Below, piece after piece: positions 6,954 to 8,030 of a stretch of 8,030 nt of DNA. Both the position numbers and the translations under genes were made by a program. Numbering within the stretch: position 1 is the first letter of the stretch; every line of letters starts with the position of its first letter. This stretch comes from Bryobacterales bacterium (lineage in GTDB: Bacteria; Acidobacteriota; Terriglobia; Bryobacterales; Bryobacteraceae): assembly GCA_003132865.1 (NCBI GenBank), contig PKYZ01000432.1:45450-53479 (forward strand). The letters are read 5' to 3'. The notes beneath the pieces are model-generated. The model searched no databases, was not told the DNA's origin, and saw only the letters and a list, made by a program, of their open reading frames with translations.

Positions 6954-7147
6954 GTTTCAGCTCCCCTTATGCGAGCACACTCGCGAATGAACTCCTCAAC
7001 CTCGCCGCGGCGAAAGCGGACGGGCTTCCCGAGCTTCACAGAGGGCAACAGGGGCCGCCGTCGGCTGCTGTGATCCAACACCCACGCGACCGAGACGCCG
7101 AGTATTTCAGCGACTTCCTTAGGCGTCAGAAGGCGTTCAAGCAGCAT
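6950..7147 (-). CDS. excisionase-like winged helix-turn-helix protein (HTH_17 type)
   Basis: This 65-residue basic protein has the MerR-like/excisionase HTH_17 pattern. LLTPKEVAEILGVSVAWVLDH (6-26) forms the helix-turn-helix; a short wing VKLGKPVRFRRGEVEEFI (37-54) with the characteristic KPVRF strand and final helix follows. Proteins of this kind bind att-site DNA and bend it to direct the integrase toward excision, or act as small regulators. Its stop overlaps the integrase ATG by four bases (ATGA, 6950-6953), so the two are almost surely co-translated, which favours the excisionase role. ATG 7147 has no clear ribosome site, but starting there places the HTH at the very N-terminus as is usual. 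About 150 bases without an evident gene lie upstream and could hold its promoter. Confidence 0.8.
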   Translation of the reverse strand: MLLERLLTPKEVAEILGVSVAWVLDHSSRRRPLLPSVKLGKPVRFRRGEVEEFIRECARIRGAET

Positions 7148-7296
7148 ATTAAGAAGTGGTGCTCCGTCACGTGTTGGGTCGCCAGGTGAATCTTAGCGAG
7201 TCCCGCAATTGAGACCGTAGAGGATACTTTCCGAGATCAGCGCGCGCCCTCCTTGGCGACACTGAGAAAAGCGCGGTAGCCGGGACGCTGCCTAGC

Positions 7297-7632
7297 CTAA
7301 TTACAAAGATCGGTTTCAATTTCAAAGCCCCTTGCGCTTACTTTCGATGTGCTCATGGAGATTGCCGGTTTGGGTCGTGGTGAAACCAATATGCTTGCGA
7401 ATTTCTTCATTGGCGCATTGCGCCGCATCCTCAGGTACCGAAGAATACCGGTGGGACTTCGTTTCTCCTCACAGACGCCACCCTCGACCAGCAGTCGCGC
7501 TTGGTATTCGCTGACAGTGCGCCGGCTGTCGAATCGCCGCCCATCAGGCCACCGAACTTCATACACTTCACCTATCTGCCCAGCTAAGCCTGGGAACTTT
7601 GAGGGAGGCCTCGCGGCCGGAGGGCCGGTCAT
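7297..7632 (-). CDS. uncharacterised small element protein (111 aa as read), probably frameshifted near its C-terminus
   Basis: I do not recognise the family. The start is ATG 7632, which overlaps the stop of the upstream HTH gene as ATGA and has GGAGG four bases upstream. The first two thirds look like a real protein: EVYEVRWPDGRRFDSRRT (about 27-44), SEYQARLLVEGGVCEE (46-61) and ILRYLRM (67-73). After that the frame turns to codons poorly used elsewhere here (ATA, TCA, CGA) and a Pro/Ser-rich text. The -1 frame over the same DNA reads a better-looking charged tail, EDAAQCANEEIRKHIGF then a stretch ending HEHIESKRKGL, with its stop at 7322. That frame is open from 7468 to 7322 and has no start codon of its own, so it is likely the true C-terminus, separated by a lost base around 7420-7468. 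The product would be about 103 aa when repaired. Role unknown; a small DNA-associated accessory protein is one guess. Confidence 0.55.
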   Translation of the reverse strand: MTGPPAARPPSKFPGLAGQIGEVYEVRWPDGRRFDSRRTVSEYQARLLVEGGVCEEKRSPTGILRYLRMRRNAPMKKFASILVSPRPKPAISMSTSKVSARGFEIETDLCN

Positions 7633-7874
7633 TGAACCTCCGAAGGCGTTGCTGAATCCGCCGCTACTTGAGTCCGAAGCCACCTCCAGGGAACGCGCAC
7701 GGCTCGCCCATACCTGCGGACCGGAATCTTGCGTTCGGCGATCAGTTTGAAAATCATCGATCTCGACAACCGCAGGAACCTGGCAGCTTCGACTGGCGTC
7801 GCCAAACCTGAAGATACTTGACAATCCTCTGGGGACTCGTGAGTGCGCTCCTGGATAAACATGAGCATTAGCAT
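7629..7874 (-). CDS. second excisionase-like helix-turn-helix protein
   Basis: This is an 81-residue protein with an HTH_17-type domain. LATPVEAARFLRLSRSMIFK (24-43) is the helix-turn-helix and ERKIPVRRYGRAVRVPWRWL (47-66) the wing with the conserved pattern of an arginine-rich strand followed by a final helix. The domain resembles the HTH gene at 6950 in layout but not closely in sequence, so a recent duplication is unlikely. The first 23 residues are not part of the domain and three in-frame ATGs (7874, 7868, 7862) compete; none has a good ribosome site. Its stop overlaps the next gene as ATGA, indicating coupled translation. It may be a regulator or directionality factor of the element rather than an integrase partner, since its coupled neighbour is the unknown gene. 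It is divergent from the ORF at 7909, with a shared promoter region of about 35 bases. Confidence 0.75.
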   Translation of the reverse strand: MLMLMFIQERTHESPEDCQVSSGLATPVEAARFLRLSRSMIFKLIAERKIPVRRYGRAVRVPWRWLRTQVAADSATPSEVQ

Positions 7875-7908
7875 ACGAGGTGGATTCCGTCGGTGCCATG
7901 TGTTATCT

Positions 7909-8030
7909 ATGAACTATCTTTCCATGACTTTTCTCGATGATCCATCGATGGCTGAACTCCTGGACGACACAGGGGATGTAAAGTTCGGCCGAATGCGGAT
8001 GCAAGAATGGCTAGAGCCACTCCGCGTCAT
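7909..8030 (+). CDS. start of an unknown ORF running off the right edge
   Basis: An open plus-strand frame begins at ATG 7909 (NYLSMTFLDDPSMAELLDD at residues 2-20) and remains open to the last base, giving 40 visible codons with an acidic N-terminus and then VKFGRMRMQEWLEPLRV. The composition is coding-like and no minus-strand frame competes, but no family is recognisable. Starts at GTG 7900 or ATG 7924 are also possible, and the frame extends upstream to ATG 7861, overlapping the divergent HTH gene. No ribosome site is evident. It is probably the first cargo or replication gene of the element on the plus strand. Confidence 0.4.
   Translation, partial: MNYLSMTFLDDPSMAELLDDTGDVKFGRMRMQEWLEPLRV

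Larger units (their letters stand above)
5588..8030. mobile_element. left end of a tRNA-Thr-integrated genomic island or prophage-like element (incomplete)
   Basis: From the tRNA 3' end rightward the gene content changes from metabolic and membrane genes to a tyrosine integrase, two excisionase-like winged-HTH genes, a small unknown gene and an unknown partial ORF. The integrase is transcribed toward the tRNA, which is common for such islands. The right boundary is outside the window and no structural phage gene or conjugation gene is visible, so the element type is open. Two frame interruptions (near 6098-6110 and near 7420-7468) suggest it may no longer move, unless they are assembly errors. 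Confidence 0.7.

Noticed and set aside
7148..7296. Gap upstream of the first HTH gene
   Set aside because: No start codon with a ribosome site, no strong hairpin and no clear promoter hexamer pair could be found; it may simply hold a weak promoter.
7633..7899. Upstream 89-codon extension of the frame that ends at 7297
   Set aside because: It is the out-of-frame shadow of the HTH gene 7629-7874. The ATGA overlap and the GGAGG at 7632 place the real start there.
7942..7951. Perfect 10-base palindrome CCATCGATGG
   Set aside because: It is short and lies inside the partial ORF with no second copy in the window; palindromes of this size are expected by chance.

Overview
The window looks like a piece of a moderately GC-rich bacterial chromosome. 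The flavour of its proteins (an ArsA-type ATPase, a UPF0102/YraN protein, an omega-aminotransferase of the 'acetylornithine aminotransferase family', a large WWH-motif membrane protein and an integrase with a Gln-x-x-Arg box) suggests Acidobacteriota. That assignment is inference from family resemblance; there is no rRNA or other marker gene here.

Left part (1-5587), ordinary chromosome. An ArsA/GET3-like ATPase runs off the left edge on the minus strand. It is divergent from a small uncharacterised plus-strand gene (534-914), and a strong hairpin (465-490) lies between them. A YraN-family nuclease-fold protein (933-1364, minus) is tail-to-tail with the small gene. Next comes a two-gene minus-strand operon: a PLP-dependent class-III aminotransferase (2125-3468) whose 3' end overlaps a class-I SAM methyltransferase (1592-2143). 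Divergent from this operon is a ~600-residue polytopic membrane protein (3623-5458, plus) that resembles GT-C-type glycosyltransferases in layout but belongs to no named family I can identify. An inverted repeat and a possible promoter lead into a complete tRNA-Thr(CGT) gene (5512-5587).

Right part (5588-8030), the left end of an integrated element. Directly downstream of the tRNA 3' end lies a minus-strand tyrosine integrase gene pointing toward the tRNA (5648-6953). It is interrupted by a one-base frameshift near 6098-6110. It is preceded by an excisionase-like winged-HTH gene (6950-7147) with a 4-bp ATGA overlap. A second excisionase-like HTH gene (7629-7874) has the same ATGA overlap with a small unknown gene (7297-7632), whose C-terminal half also looks frameshifted. 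A plus-strand ORF starts at about 7909 and runs off the right edge. tRNA + integrase + Xis-like gene is the classical layout of a genomic island inserted at a tRNA 3' end. The matching attR and most cargo must lie beyond the window. Two apparent indels in 2.4 kb suggest either that the element is decaying or that the assembly has errors there.

I found no CRISPR array, IS element, rRNA or recognisable anti-phage system in this window. Any novel system would have to be in the unseen cargo to the right.
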